64,000 bases of DNA from Allobosea sp. 67-29 (lineage in GTDB: Bacteria; Pseudomonadota; Alphaproteobacteria; Rhizobiales; Beijerinckiaceae): the NCBI RefSeq assembly GCF_001898115.1, contig NZ_MKSQ01000014.1, forward strand, positions 62,001-126,000. Reading direction: 5' to 3'. Numbering within the stretch: position 1 is the first letter of the stretch; each line of letters starts with the position of its first letter. Of the stretch, positions 34,759-44,611 are shown in pieces. Position numbers and translations under genes: made by a program. The notes beneath the pieces were generated by a model. That model was not told the origin of the DNA and made no database searches. It worked only from the letters and a program-made list of their open reading frames with translations.

Positions 34759-35295
34759 TCAGACGAGCGCGGCCATGTGCAGCAGCACGAAGCAGCTGGC
34801 GCCTCCGCCGATCAGCAGCAGCGGGTTGACCGGCGTGGCCATCAGCAGGGCCGTCGAGGCCAGGGCCAATCCGCGGCCGATCCAGCCGCTGTCGAGCGCG
34901 TTGATCAGCACATAGCTCGCGGCGAGGATCATGCCGGCGGCGACCGGGCGAAGACCCTTCTCCAGGGCCTTCAGCAACCGCGCGCCTTCGAAGCGCGACC
35001 AGATGTGAGCGACGCCGTAGATCAGGAGCGCGGTCGGGCCGAAGATGCCGATCGTCGCCGCCAGCGCGCCCCAGAAGCCGGCGATCCGCCAGCCGATCAA
35101 TGTCGCCAGCAGAGAGCCAGGGCCCGGCGCCAGCCGCGAGATGGCGAAGGCGTCGACGAATTGGGTGGCGCTCATCCAGCCATGGACGTCGACGATCTGA
35201 CGATGCATGTCCGCGACGGCGCTTTGCCCGCCGCCGATCGTGACGAGCGAGAGCGGCAGGAACACGGCGAGGATGCTGAGGGCTATGGCGGGCAT
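34759..35295 (-). CDS. Chromate transporter family protein (second half)
   Basis: A 178-residue membrane protein with about five hydrophobic helices, matching the single-domain (short) chromate transporter (CHR) family. GGGQSAVADMHRQIV and LAPGPGSLLATLIGWRIAG are conserved elements of one CHR half. Short CHR proteins come in pairs, and the partner lies nine bases upstream. They form the counterpart of a full-length ChrA, exporting chromate, though in many organisms the physiological anion is unclear. No chrB regulator is nearby. Confidence 0.85.
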   Translation of the reverse strand: MPAIALSILAVFLPLSLVTIGGGQSAVADMHRQIVDVHGWMSATQFVDAFAISRLAPGPGSLLATLIGWRIAGFWGALAATIGIFGPTALLIYGVAHIWSRFEGARLLKALEKGLRPVAAGMILAASYVLINALDSGWIGRGLALASTALLMATPVNPLLLIGGGASCFVLLHMAALV

Positions 35296-35304
35296 CGATG
35301 CCGA

Positions 35305-35853
35305 TCAACCTCGATGGTAGGTGACGGCGACGCTGAGCGAGCCGGCGACGAGCACGGTCCAGATCAGCGGCCATTGCAGGATGGCGACCGCGACGAAGGT
35401 CGCCGCCATGATCGCGAGCGGGAAGACCTGCCGTGGGACGCGCCGCGCGGCGGTCAGCCCCATCGACAGCGACAGGCCGATCGCCGCACAGGCCGCCCCC
35501 GCCAGCGCCACATGTGTGAGTTCGAAGCCTGCAAGCGAGGTGAAGACGCTGCTGATCAGCATGATCACCAGGGCGGCGGGAACGACGATGCCGAGCCAGG
35601 AGGCGATGGCGCCGTTGCGGCCTCTGAGCTTGTAGCCGATCCAGATCGCCATGTTGGTGACGTTCACCCCCGGCAGTGCCTGGGCGATGGAAAGCCCGTT
35701 GAGGAAATCCTCCTCGCTCATCAGCCGGCGTCGTTGCACGAATTCCCGGAGCATCCAGCCGCTCAGGCCGCCGCCGAAGCTCGTCAGCCCGATGCGGGCG
35801 AAGATCAGGAAGAGCTGCAGCGCGCTCGGGCGCTCTGGCGGCGAAACCGGCAT
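35305..35853 (-). CDS. Chromate transporter family protein (first half)
   Basis: A 182-residue membrane protein that pairs with the gene just downstream. GLTSFGGGLSGWMLREFV and ALPGVNVTNMAIWIGYKLRG are the two signature elements of the N-terminal CHR half, and several hydrophobic helices follow (for example IVVPAALVIMLISSVF). ATG 35853 is used; the frame back to 35925 gives an unconserved extension. The two genes are separated by nine bases and should be co-translated. Confidence 0.85.
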   Translation of the reverse strand: MPVSPPERPSALQLFLIFARIGLTSFGGGLSGWMLREFVQRRRLMSEEDFLNGLSIAQALPGVNVTNMAIWIGYKLRGRNGAIASWLGIVVPAALVIMLISSVFTSLAGFELTHVALAGAACAAIGLSLSMGLTAARRVPRQVFPLAIMAATFVAVAILQWPLIWTVLVAGSLSVAVTYHRG

Positions 35854-35974
35854 GTCAAGCTCGCACGGCAAGCGATTCGGAATTCTGCACAATGCCGGCT
35901 TCGCCGGAGTTGGCCAGCATCGCAACGCATGCGCGTCATGAGCCTATGGCGGCCGTTTCCGCAGCGCGGGCCTT

Positions 35975-36982
35975 TCAGGAACGCGGCCCGGATTGCCGCC
36001 GCCCGAGGGTGCGGCTGACGGCGCGCTTCAGCCGCGCGCCCGCCTGTCGGACAAGCTCGCCGTTGCGCTGTTCGGGTCCGGCAGCCGGCAGGGGCAGCGG
36101 CCGTTCGGAAAGGCCGTCTTGCCCGGCGGCATGATGGATGGCGGCATCGGTATCCTGGGCCGCAGGAAGGCTCAGAGCCGGCAGGCTCGGATCGACATAG
36201 GCCTTGATCGGCAGGTGGTCCGAGGCGGTCCGCGCCAGTGGCGTGTCGTGCACTTCGACGTCCGAGAGGATTTCGGGTCGGTTGGCGATGATCCGGTCGA
36301 GAGCCAGCAGCGGCAGCCCCGAGGGAAAGCTCGGCACCGGTACCGGCAACGTGTGAAAGGCCGGGACGAGTTCGTTGAGCGAGGAGCGTTCGCCGAGGCG
36401 CCATTCGTTGAGGTCGCCGAGGAGCAGGGTGGGGCGTTCCTCGCGGCTTTGCATGATCTCGATCAGCCGGCGCGCCTGTTGCGAGCGGGAACGACGCAGC
36501 AGGCCGAGATGGGCGGCGACGATCCTGAGTGCCGCCCCGTCTTCCAGATCGAGATCGACGACGAGGGCGCCCCGCGGTTCCAGCCCGGGCAAGGTCACCT
36601 GATGCACGTCCCGCACCACTCCACGCCGGAACAGCACGACGTTGCCGTGCCAGCCATGAGCCCGCGTGGCGTTGCCGAGCGGGACGGGAAGCAGGCCCGT
36701 CTCCTGCTCCAGCCAGGCGAGGTCGAGCAGTCCGTGGCGTTCGCCGAAGCGCTTGTCGGCTTCCTGCAGGGCGACGACATCGGCCCCGATCTCGGCGATG
36801 ACGCGGGCGATCCGCTCCGGGTCGAAGCGCCCGTCCACACCGACGCATTTATGGACGTTGTAGGAGGCCACCAGCGTGCCGGAGGAGCCCGCTGCCCTTT
36901 CGGAGGCGGTCTTTGGCCTGCTTCTGCGCTGGCGAAGCGAGGAGATGATGCTCGCCGGCAGGCTCGGGCTCTTCTTGTGCAT
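35975..36982 (-). CDS. Endonuclease/exonuclease/phosphatase (EEP) family protein
   Basis: A 335-residue metal-dependent hydrolase of the EEP superfamily. The conserved elements are ASYNVHKCVG (first Asn of the active site), VVALQEADKR (metal-binding Glu), LLLGDLNEWR (Asp/Asn pair) and SDHLPIKAYV (the final catalytic Asp-His). The Arg-rich, low-complexity C-terminal tail (about 80 residues) is not conserved. It follows a cardiolipin synthase gene, an arrangement like ybhP-clsB in E. coli, so a lipid-related phosphodiesterase role is possible. A GTG at 37030 would add 16 residues. The ATG at 36982 has only a weak ribosome site. Confidence 0.82.
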   Translation of the reverse strand: MHKKSPSLPASIISSLRQRRSRPKTASERAAGSSGTLVASYNVHKCVGVDGRFDPERIARVIAEIGADVVALQEADKRFGERHGLLDLAWLEQETGLLPVPLGNATRAHGWHGNVVLFRRGVVRDVHQVTLPGLEPRGALVVDLDLEDGAALRIVAAHLGLLRRSRSQQARRLIEIMQSREERPTLLLGDLNEWRLGERSSLNELVPAFHTLPVPVPSFPSGLPLLALDRIIANRPEILSDVEVHDTPLARTASDHLPIKAYVDPSLPALSLPAAQDTDAAIHHAAGQDGLSERPLPLPAAGPEQRNGELVRQAGARLKRAVSRTLGRRQSGPRS

Positions 36983-37066
36983 CGCTGCGCCAGCCTGTGT
37001 CGGCTCGGAATCGAATCGGCGGACCGGCACTATACCGCCGAAATCGCCCTCTCCGCCCAGGCCGCA

Positions 37067-38521
37067 TCAGAGATAGGGTGAGCCGAGCCAGATGAGCCGG
37101 TCCATCAGACGCAGGAGATAAGGCCGTGCGCGCAGCCCGGCAAGCGTGACCTCCGTCGCGGTCGCGATCACCGTACCGATCCGGGCGTCGATGCCGCCGG
37201 CGAAATCGCGGTCCAGAACCTCGATGTCGATCTCGAAATTCAGCCTGAGCGAGCGCGGATCCAGGTTGGAGGAGCCGACATAGGCCCAGCATTCGTCGAC
37301 GACGAAGAGCTTGGAGTGGTCGAAGGGGCCGGATGCGCGCCAGATGCGGCAATAGTTCTTGAGAATCTGGTCGAATTGCGCCGTCATCGCCCGATCGACC
37401 AGCACGAGGTTGTTGACCGAGGGCACGACGATGTCGATCGCGACGCCTCGCCGGGCCGCCGTCACCAGCGCGCTGATGAGTTCCTGATCCGGCAGGAAAT
37501 AGGGCGACATGATCTTGACCGAGCGGCGGGCGACCGACAGCGCTCCGGTCAAGATCTTGTGATTGTTCTCGAGGCAGGCGTCGGGACCGGATGGCACCAC
37601 GCGCATCAGGACGTCCGGGCCGGGGGCGACCGGCGTGCGGATCGCCCAGGCCTCGCCTTCCAGCGTCTCGCCGGCCGTGAAGCGCCAATCCTCCGCCGCC
37701 ACGGCGAAGAGATCGGCCACGACCGGGCCCGTGACCTGGAAATGCGTGTCGTGGGCGGAGGCCTCGCCTGCGAACTCCGCGGTGAAGCCTTGCCGGATGT
37801 TCATCCCGCCCATGAAGGCGACCGTTCCGTCGACGACGATGATCTTCCGGTGGGTCCGCAGATTGGCGTAGGGCAGCCGGAGGCCCATGATGATGTTGCC
37901 GTTGAAGACCTGCACGTCGAGGCCTCCCGCGCTGAGATAGCCCGCCATGCTCGGCACCGAATAGCGGGCGCCGACGGCGTCGATCAGTACGCGCACGGCG
38001 ACGCCGCGCTGCTGTGCCGCGATCAGCGCGTCGGCGATGCGCAGGCCGAGCGGGTCGCGATCGAAGATATAGGTTTCGAGGATCACGCTGCGTTGCGCGG
38101 CAGCGATGGCCGCGAGCATCGCGGCATAGGCCTCGTCGCCCGTATGCAGCGTCTCGATGCGGTTGCCCGTGGTCAGCGGATGGCGCACGACCCGGTCGCC
38201 CAGGGTTTTCAGCGCGGCGAAGCGCTGTCCGAACAGCCGGACGACCTCTTCGTCACCGATACGGACGGGCCTGCCTGAATCGGCTCCCGCGCGATGTCCG
38301 GGGCGTTGCGCCAGGATGGCGGTTCGGCGGATGCGGTTGATCCCGGCGATCGCATAGAGCAGGGCGCCCACGATCGGGGACAGGATGATGACGCCGGCCC
38401 AGCCGATGGCGCCGCGCACCTCGTCCTTCGTCATCACCGCATGGGCGGCGGCGACCACCGCCATCACCACGGAGATGACGGCGATGATATGCGGCCAATA
38501 GGCTGAGAGAATCCCCCACAT
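37067..38521 (-). CDS. cls: Cardiolipin synthase (phospholipase D family)
   Basis: A 484-residue phospholipase D-type enzyme that condenses two phosphatidylglycerols into cardiolipin at the inner membrane. The N-terminal 65 residues hold two hydrophobic helices (IIAVISVVMAVVAAAHAV and GWAGVIILSPIVGALLYAI). Two HKD motifs follow: HRKIIVVDGTVAFMGG at about residue 223 and HSKLFVVDECWAYVGS at about 402. The spacing and the paired membrane helices fit bacterial Cls of the ClsA type. It is upstream of the EEP gene on the same strand, with a gap of about 85 bases to that gene's ATG. Confidence 0.94.
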   Translation of the reverse strand: MWGILSAYWPHIIAVISVVMAVVAAAHAVMTKDEVRGAIGWAGVIILSPIVGALLYAIAGINRIRRTAILAQRPGHRAGADSGRPVRIGDEEVVRLFGQRFAALKTLGDRVVRHPLTTGNRIETLHTGDEAYAAMLAAIAAAQRSVILETYIFDRDPLGLRIADALIAAQQRGVAVRVLIDAVGARYSVPSMAGYLSAGGLDVQVFNGNIIMGLRLPYANLRTHRKIIVVDGTVAFMGGMNIRQGFTAEFAGEASAHDTHFQVTGPVVADLFAVAAEDWRFTAGETLEGEAWAIRTPVAPGPDVLMRVVPSGPDACLENNHKILTGALSVARRSVKIMSPYFLPDQELISALVTAARRGVAIDIVVPSVNNLVLVDRAMTAQFDQILKNYCRIWRASGPFDHSKLFVVDECWAYVGSSNLDPRSLRLNFEIDIEVLDRDFAGGIDARIGTVIATATEVTLAGLRARPYLLRLMDRLIWLGSPYL

Positions 38522-38758
38522 GCCATGAGGTTAGTCGTTGGGCGCGGCGGCCGCCATGCCCGGGCTTGGCTGGGGGCCTGGAATGCGCGGTCTCCTCCGC
38601 CGGGTCGGAGTGTCGATACCGGTTGTTACAAGATCGGTCGGTTCCGGAAGGCCGGCGTTGCCCATGATCCAGCAAGGGAGTCACCCGTCATGAGCTGGCA
38701 GGGGATGAGACGCTCGGCGCAAGACTCGACTCGCCTTCGGATGCAGAGCGTCTTATAA

Positions 38759-38773
38759 GAACAAAGAGAGAAC
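38759..38773. promoter_or_regulatory. Alphaproteobacterial LexA box before imuA
   Basis: GAAC (38759-38762), seven bases, GAAC (38770-38773) is the reverse complement of the GTTC-N7-GTTC box known for LexA in Alphaproteobacteria. It ends 15 bases before the imuA ATG, overlapping a TTATAA-like -10 element, where LexA binding would block transcription. Confidence 0.9.
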
Positions 38774-38788
38774 AATTTCTTTGTAGCC

Positions 38789-39658
38789 ATGCATCGAGCC
38801 GCCCCGTCAGCTTTGCCGGACCTGCGCCGCAGCCTCGCCGAGGCCACCCTGCGGATGCGGCCGGCTGCGACGGGACGGGTGAGGCTCGGCGCGGCGGAGA
38901 TCGACGCGGCGCTTTCCGGTGGGATCGATCGGGCGGCGCTGCACGAGGTCTATGCTGCCGGTGCCGGCGATCTCGCCGCCGCAACCGGCTTTGCGCTCGG
39001 GCTGGCGTTGCGGGCGGCGGAAGAGAAGGCGGAAGACGCCGTGGCGCGGCCGATCCTCTGGATCCGGCAGGATTTCGTCGATGCCGAGACCGGCCGGCTG
39101 CATGCGCCGGGATTGAACGAGCTCGGGCTCGATCCGGCCCGGCTCCTGCTGGTCAGGGCGCGTGAGGCCGAAGGCGTGTTGCGCGCCGGGGCGGAAGGGG
39201 CGCGCTGCCCGGCCCTTGGCGCCGTGCTGATCGAGCCCTGGGGCGAGCCGCGGGTCTTTGATCTGACGGCCAGCCGCCGGCTCGCGCTGGCGGCCGAAGG
39301 CTCCGGCGTGACGACCCTCCTGCTGCGCGTCGCGGCCACTGAAGCGCCGAGCGCGGCGCGCACGCGCTGGCAGGCGAGGGCGCTCGCCTCGCGGGCGCTG
39401 GAGGCGAATGCGCCGGGCCAGCCCGCCTTCGCCTTGCGGTTGCTGCGCCATCGCGGCGGCGTGCGGGGAGATGTGACGGAGCGTGAGTGGCGTGTGGAGT
39501 GGGACCGTGACCGACATCGCTTTGCGGAACGCAGCCTTTTCGATCGATCTTCCCGGACAGACCATGCCGCGCCGCTATCTCGCCCTCTGGTTCCCGTATC
39601 TGGCGACGGACAGGTTGCGGCGGACGGGCAGGATTCCGGCTTCCGGCGCACCGGGTGA
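38789..39658 (+). CDS. imuA: ImuA, RecA-like accessory protein of the SOS mutagenesis cassette
   Basis: A 289-residue ImuA/ImuA' protein, distantly related to RecA/SulA, needed with ImuB and DnaE2 for SOS-induced translesion synthesis. It begins LPDLRRSLAEATLRMRPA and has the family's SGGIDRAALHEVYAAGAGDL region with a degenerate P-loop, then ILWIRQDF. The final 30 residues overlap the start of imuB by 95 bases and are probably not conserved. It is first in the imuA-imuB-dnaE2 operon and sits directly behind a LexA box. Confidence 0.88.
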   Translation: MHRAAPSALPDLRRSLAEATLRMRPAATGRVRLGAAEIDAALSGGIDRAALHEVYAAGAGDLAAATGFALGLALRAAEEKAEDAVARPILWIRQDFVDAETGRLHAPGLNELGLDPARLLLVRAREAEGVLRAGAEGARCPALGAVLIEPWGEPRVFDLTASRRLALAAEGSGVTTLLLRVAATEAPSAARTRWQARALASRALEANAPGQPAFALRLLRHRGGVRGDVTEREWRVEWDRDRHRFAERSLFDRSSRTDHAAPLSRPLVPVSGDGQVAADGQDSGFRRTG

Positions 39659-41108
39659 GAGGCCGTACGCGCTGGTCGAGATGCAGGGCAGCGCCCTGCG
39701 CCTCGTCGATTTCGACCGGTGTGCGGTCGAACTCGGCCTGACGCGCGGGATGACGCTGGCCGATGCCCGCGCCCGCATCCCCCATCTCGTCGCTCTGGAA
39801 GCCGAACCGCAGGCCGACTGCGAATTTCTCGAAGCGGTTGCCGCCTTCTGCGACCGTTTCACGCCACTGGTGGCCCTCGACGAGCCGCATGGCCTCATGC
39901 TCGATGTCACCGGCTGCGCCCATCTCTTCGGTGGCGAGGCCGGGCTCGGCGCGCTGGCTGCGCGTGCGATGCGCCGCATCGGCCTTGAGTTCAAGGCCGC
40001 CATCGCCGGCACCCCCGAAGCCGCCCGTGCCTATGCCCGACATGGCCGTGGCGGCATCGTCCCGCCGGGCCAGGAAGAGGCGTTGTTGCGCCTGCTGCCG
40101 ACCGCTGCGCTGGATGCAGCCGCGGAGACCGTGATCGCGCTCTCCCGCGCCGGCCTGAAGACGCTGGCCGATCTCGTGGAACGCCCCTCCGAAACCCTCT
40201 CCGCCCGCTTCGGTGAGAAGCTGACGGTCAAGCTCCGGCGCATCCTGGGACATGAGGACCGCCGCATCACGCCTCTGCGCCCGCCACCTGACTGCGTGGT
40301 CGAGCGCCATTTCGCCGAGCCCTTCGCCGATGCCGCGAGTCTCGAGGCGGTGGTCGTCCGGCTGATCGGGGAGGCGGCACGGGTGCTGGAGGCGCGCGGC
40401 GAGGGCGGGCGCCTCTTCGAGATCGCCTTCTTCCGCAGCGACGGCGCGGTGCGCCGCCTCGTCATCGAGACCGGACGGCCCTCGCGCGATGCCAAGGCAC
40501 TGCTTCGGCTCTACCGCGAGCGCATCGAGACATTGGCCGATGCGCTCGATCCCGGCTTCGGCTTCGATGCGATCAAGCTCGCCGTGCCGGTCTGCGAACC
40601 CTTCGGCATGCCGCAGCATAGCCTCGACGGGCGGGCCGTCGAGGAGGAGGCGGTGGCCGATCTGGTCGACCGGCTCGTCACCCGCTTCGGCCGCGACCGG
40701 GTGCTGCGCTTTACGGCGCTGGACACGCATCACCCCGTCCGTGCCGCCAAGGCGCTCTCGGCCGCCGCACCGCTGCCGGAAGCGGCGTGGCCGGAGCCTG
40801 AGCCGGAGGAACCGCCGGCGCGCCCGCTCCAGCTCTTCGAGCCGCCGCAGCCGGTCGAGGCCATTGCGGAAGTGCCGGACGGCCCGCCGATCCGCTTCCG
40901 CTGGCGCCGCCTGACCCATGACGTCGCCCGCGCCGAAGGTCCCGAGCGCATCGCCCCCGAATGGTGGCGCGACGGCTCCGACGAGCCGATGCGCGACTAT
41001 TACCGCGTCGAGGATGTGCAGGGGCGTCGCTTCTGGCTCTACCGCACCGGCTTCTACGAGGCCGACAGCGCCCCGCCGCGTTGGTTCCTGCACGGGCTCT
41101 TCGCATGA
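39564..41108 (+). CDS. imuB: ImuB, catalytically inactive Y-family polymerase
   Basis: A 514-residue Y-family DNA polymerase-like protein that links the beta clamp to DnaE2 and does not itself polymerise. It opens MPRRYLALWFPYLATDRLRR, the standard ImuB N terminus, so ATG 39564 is used although the frame is open from 39483. The family-type finger/palm region (FDRCAVELGLTRGMTL and DARARIPHL) lacks the usual acidic catalytic pairs. The C-terminal part after about residue 400 carries an acidic, proline-rich segment and a clamp-related region. It overlaps imuA by 95 bases and dnaE2 by four (ATGA). Confidence 0.92.
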   Translation: MPRRYLALWFPYLATDRLRRTGRIPASGAPGERPYALVEMQGSALRLVDFDRCAVELGLTRGMTLADARARIPHLVALEAEPQADCEFLEAVAAFCDRFTPLVALDEPHGLMLDVTGCAHLFGGEAGLGALAARAMRRIGLEFKAAIAGTPEAARAYARHGRGGIVPPGQEEALLRLLPTAALDAAAETVIALSRAGLKTLADLVERPSETLSARFGEKLTVKLRRILGHEDRRITPLRPPPDCVVERHFAEPFADAASLEAVVVRLIGEAARVLEARGEGGRLFEIAFFRSDGAVRRLVIETGRPSRDAKALLRLYRERIETLADALDPGFGFDAIKLAVPVCEPFGMPQHSLDGRAVEEEAVADLVDRLVTRFGRDRVLRFTALDTHHPVRAAKALSAAAPLPEAAWPEPEPEEPPARPLQLFEPPQPVEAIAEVPDGPPIRFRWRRLTHDVARAEGPERIAPEWWRDGSDEPMRDYYRVEDVQGRRFWLYRTGFYEADSAPPRWFLHGLFA

Positions 41109-44100
41109 ATCGGCTTGTCGGTTTCTTTGCCGAACCTGTTGCGGCGACGCATTTTTCCTTCCTGCGCGGCGCCTCGCCGGGGCCGCATATGGTGCTGACG
41201 GCGCTGCTGCTCGGGTATTCCGGCATTGGCATCGCCGACCGCAACACGGTAGCGGGCGTCGTGCGGGCCTGGGCGGCGCTAAGGCAGTTGCGGGAGGATG
41301 GTCTGCCGGCGCCCGACAAGGTCAAGGAAGGCGGCAGCCCGGGCGAGCATATCTGGGTCGAGAATCCCGAATTCGCCGATTTGCCGTTTACCCGCGAGCA
41401 GATGAAGGCGATGGCGGGGCGCTTCAAGCTCGCCACCGGCACCCGCCTCGTCTTTGCCGACGGCACGCCCGACATCGTCGTCTATCCGGCCAATCGCACC
41501 GGCTGGGGCAGGCTCTGCCGGTTGCTCAGCCACGGCAACCGGAAGGAGGGCGTGAAGAAGGGCGAATGCCGGCTCGTCCTCGACGATCTCCTCAACGATG
41601 CCCGCGATCTGCTGCTGATCCTGATGCCGGGCCGCAGGCTCGACGGCCTGCCTGAACTGCTCGCCCGCCTCGACGAGGCCGCGCCCGGTGCGGTCTGGCT
41701 CGCTGCCAGCATGCATCGGCGCGGCGACGACCGCCGCCGCCTCGCGCGGCTCAAGGCGATCGCTGCCGCGACTCGAACCCCGCTGATCGCGACCAATGAC
41801 GCGCTCTACGATTCCATCGCGCAACGCGACCTCCAGGATGTGCTGACCTGCATCCGCGAGGGCACCACCATCGAGCGTGCCGGACGCCTGCTTGAATCCA
41901 ACGCCGAGCGTCATCTCAAGCTGCCGCAGGAAATGACCCGCCTCTTCAGGGACGCCCCTGAAGCGATTGCCGAGACCCAGCATCTCTTTTCCCGCATCGA
42001 GTTCGATCTCGGGCAGTTGAAATACGAATACCCCGACGAGCCGATCCCGCCCGGCTGGAAGGATCAGGATTGGCTGGTGGAGCTGGTCCGTCGCTGCTGC
42101 CTGATCCGCTATCCCCAAGGCGTGCCGGAGAAGGTCGAGAAATTGCTGGCGAAGGAACTCGATCTGATCGGGAAGCTCGAATACGCCCGCTATTTCCTGA
42201 CCATCCGCCAGATCGTCGAATTCGCCGAGAGCAAGGGTATCCTTTGCCAGGGCCGCGGTTCGGCTGCCAATTCCGCCGTCTGTTACGTCCTCGGAATCAC
42301 CGCCGTCGACCCCAATGAGAACGACGTGCTGTTCGAGCGCTTCATCTCGACCGAGCGCAAGGAGCCGCCCGATATCGACGTCGATTTCGAGCATGAGCGG
42401 CGCGAGGAGGTGATCCAGTGGATCTACAGGTTCTATGGTCGCGAGCGCGCCGGCATCGCGGCGACCGTGATCCACTACCGCCCGCGAAGCGCGATCCGGG
42501 AGGTTGGCAAGGTGCTGGGCCTGACCGAGGACGTCACCGCCCGCATCTCAGACACGCAATGGGGCAGTTGGGGCACCGAGATCGGCGACGCCCGCATCCG
42601 CCAGGCCGGACTCGACCCGGCAAATCCGACGATCCGCCGTGCCGTCGATTTCGCCATCCGGCTGCTGGGCTATCCGCGCCACCTCTCGCAGCATGTCGGC
42701 GGCTTCGTCCTGTCGCGCGGGCGCCTCGACGAGACCGTGCCGATCGGCAACGCCGCGATGGCCGATCGTACCTTCATCGAATGGGACCGCGACGACATCG
42801 ATGAATTGCGCCTGATGAAGGTCGATGTGCTGGCCTTGGGCATGCTGACCTGCATCCGCAAGGCATTCGATCTCTTGCGCGAGCATGAAGGCATCGACTG
42901 GGGGCTCGCCGATGTGCCGAACAGGGACGAGGCCACCTACGACATGCTTTGCGAGGGCAAGTCGCTCGGTGTCTTCCAGGTCGAGAGCCGCGCTCAGATG
43001 AACATGCTGCCGCGGCTCAGGCCACGGGAGTTCTACGACCTCGTCATCCAGGTCGCGATCGTCCGTCCGGGCCCGATCCAAGGCAACATGGTCCATCCTT
43101 ATCTGCGGCGGCGGTCGGGGCTGGAGGAGGTGACCTATCCCTCGCCTTCGCCGGAGCATGGGGCACCTGACGAACTTTACGAAGTGCTGAAGAAGACCTT
43201 TGGCGTCCCGCTCTTTCAGGAACAGGCGATGCGGCTCGCCATGGAGGCCGCCAAATTCACCGAGCCTGAGGCCAATGGCCTCCGCCGGGCGATGGCGACC
43301 TTCCGCAATGTCGGCACCATCCATCATTTCCAGGACATGATGGTCGAGCGCATGGTCGCGCGCGGCTATGAGCGCGACTTCGCCCAGCGCTGTTTCGAGC
43401 AGATCAAGGGCTTCGGCAGCTATGGCTTCCCGGAGAGCCACGCCGCCTCCTTCGCCAAGCTGGTCTACATCTCCTCCTATCTGAAGAAGCATCACCCGGC
43501 GGCTTTCGCCTGCGCTTTGCTGAATTCGCAACCGATGGGCTTCTACGCTCCCGCCCAGATCGTCCGGGAGGCGGAGGAGAACGGCGGCGTTGAGCCGAGG
43601 TCGGTCGATGTCAATTCCAGCTTTTTGGACAACAGCTTGGAAGCTGTTTCGGAATCGAATTCTCACCACGGCTGCCCGCATCGGGGACGTAAGAGAAACC
43701 CCTTCGCCCTGCGCCTCGGCTTCCGCCAGATCGACAGCTTCAAGGATGAGTGGGGCCTCGCCATCGAAAAGGCGCGAGAGGCAGGCGGCCCCTGTCGCGA
43801 CGTCGAGGATCTGATGCGCCGCGCTGGTCTTCCCGCCCGCGCCATGCGTCTGCTCGCCGACGCCGATGCCTTCCGCTCGCTCGGGCTCGACCGGCGCGAG
43901 GCGCTCTGGGCCGTGCGCCGCCTGCCCGACGATGCGGCGCTGCCGCTCTTCCAGGCCGCCAGTGCCCGCGAACTGGGGCAGGAGCCGGCGATGGCACTCC
44001 CGACCATGCCGCTCGCCGAGCATATCGTCGCCGACTACCAGACGGTCCGCCTCTCGCTGAAGGGGCACCCGATGCAGCTTCTACGCCCGCGTTTCCGCCG

Positions 44101-44521
44101 CGAAGGTATCCTGAGTTGCATCGACACCGATGCGAAGCCGGACGCTGCCTTCGCCCGCACGGCCGGCATCGTGCTGGTGCGCCAGCGTCCCGGCAACGGC
44201 AACGCCATCTTCGTTACGCTTGAGGACGAGACCGGCATCACCAATGTCGTGATCTGGGCGCGGCTGTTCGAGCGCTTCCGCCGCGAGGTCATGGGAGCGC
44301 GGCTGATGCTGGTCGAAGGCCGGGTGCAGAAGAGCGTCGAGGGCGTGGTGCACCTGATGGCCCAGCGCATCATCGATCGCTCGCTCGACTTGCTCTCGCT
44401 CTCGGATACGCATCGCGCCGAGGTGCCGATGCCCATCGACGAACTGAAGAACCCCCCGCTGCCGCGCCACCGCCACCCGCGCAATGTCCGCATCCTGCCG
44501 AAATCGCGAGATTTCCATTGA
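41105..44521 (+). CDS. dnaE2: Error-prone DNA polymerase DnaE2 (ImuC)
   Basis: A 1138-residue C-family polymerase for translesion synthesis under SOS control. The N-terminal PHP domain starts FAEPVAATHFSFLRGASPG. The catalytic aspartates lie in PPDIDVDFEHERREE (about residues 422-436). The (HhH)2 and OB-fold region ends with GNGNAIFVTLEDETGITNVV. ATG 41105 overlaps the imuB stop (ATGA), so translation is coupled. Length and layout match DnaE2, which lacks the extended C-terminal tail of replicative DnaE. It is the last gene of the cassette. Confidence 0.96.
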   Translation: MNRLVGFFAEPVAATHFSFLRGASPGPHMVLTALLLGYSGIGIADRNTVAGVVRAWAALRQLREDGLPAPDKVKEGGSPGEHIWVENPEFADLPFTREQMKAMAGRFKLATGTRLVFADGTPDIVVYPANRTGWGRLCRLLSHGNRKEGVKKGECRLVLDDLLNDARDLLLILMPGRRLDGLPELLARLDEAAPGAVWLAASMHRRGDDRRRLARLKAIAAATRTPLIATNDALYDSIAQRDLQDVLTCIREGTTIERAGRLLESNAERHLKLPQEMTRLFRDAPEAIAETQHLFSRIEFDLGQLKYEYPDEPIPPGWKDQDWLVELVRRCCLIRYPQGVPEKVEKLLAKELDLIGKLEYARYFLTIRQIVEFAESKGILCQGRGSAANSAVCYVLGITAVDPNENDVLFERFISTERKEPPDIDVDFEHERREEVIQWIYRFYGRERAGIAATVIHYRPRSAIREVGKVLGLTEDVTARISDTQWGSWGTEIGDARIRQAGLDPANPTIRRAVDFAIRLLGYPRHLSQHVGGFVLSRGRLDETVPIGNAAMADRTFIEWDRDDIDELRLMKVDVLALGMLTCIRKAFDLLREHEGIDWGLADVPNRDEATYDMLCEGKSLGVFQVESRAQMNMLPRLRPREFYDLVIQVAIVRPGPIQGNMVHPYLRRRSGLEEVTYPSPSPEHGAPDELYEVLKKTFGVPLFQEQAMRLAMEAAKFTEPEANGLRRAMATFRNVGTIHHFQDMMVERMVARGYERDFAQRCFEQIKGFGSYGFPESHAASFAKLVYISSYLKKHHPAAFACALLNSQPMGFYAPAQIVREAEENGGVEPRSVDVNSSFLDNSLEAVSESNSHHGCPHRGRKRNPFALRLGFRQIDSFKDEWGLAIEKAREAGGPCRDVEDLMRRAGLPARAMRLLADADAFRSLGLDRREALWAVRRLPDDAALPLFQAASARELGQEPAMALPTMPLAEHIVADYQTVRLSLKGHPMQLLRPRFRREGILSCIDTDAKPDAAFARTAGIVLVRQRPGNGNAIFVTLEDETGITNVVIWARLFERFRREVMGARLMLVEGRVQKSVEGVVHLMAQRIIDRSLDLLSLSDTHRAEVPMPIDELKNPPLPRHRHPRNVRILPKSRDFH

Positions 44522-44611
44522 GGCCCGGCTGCCATGATGGCTGCCATCGTCCGCCAAAACAAACTTCTCCAATGGAAGTGAAATAAGAAAAAACCCGCTA
44601 CCTGCTGTAAA

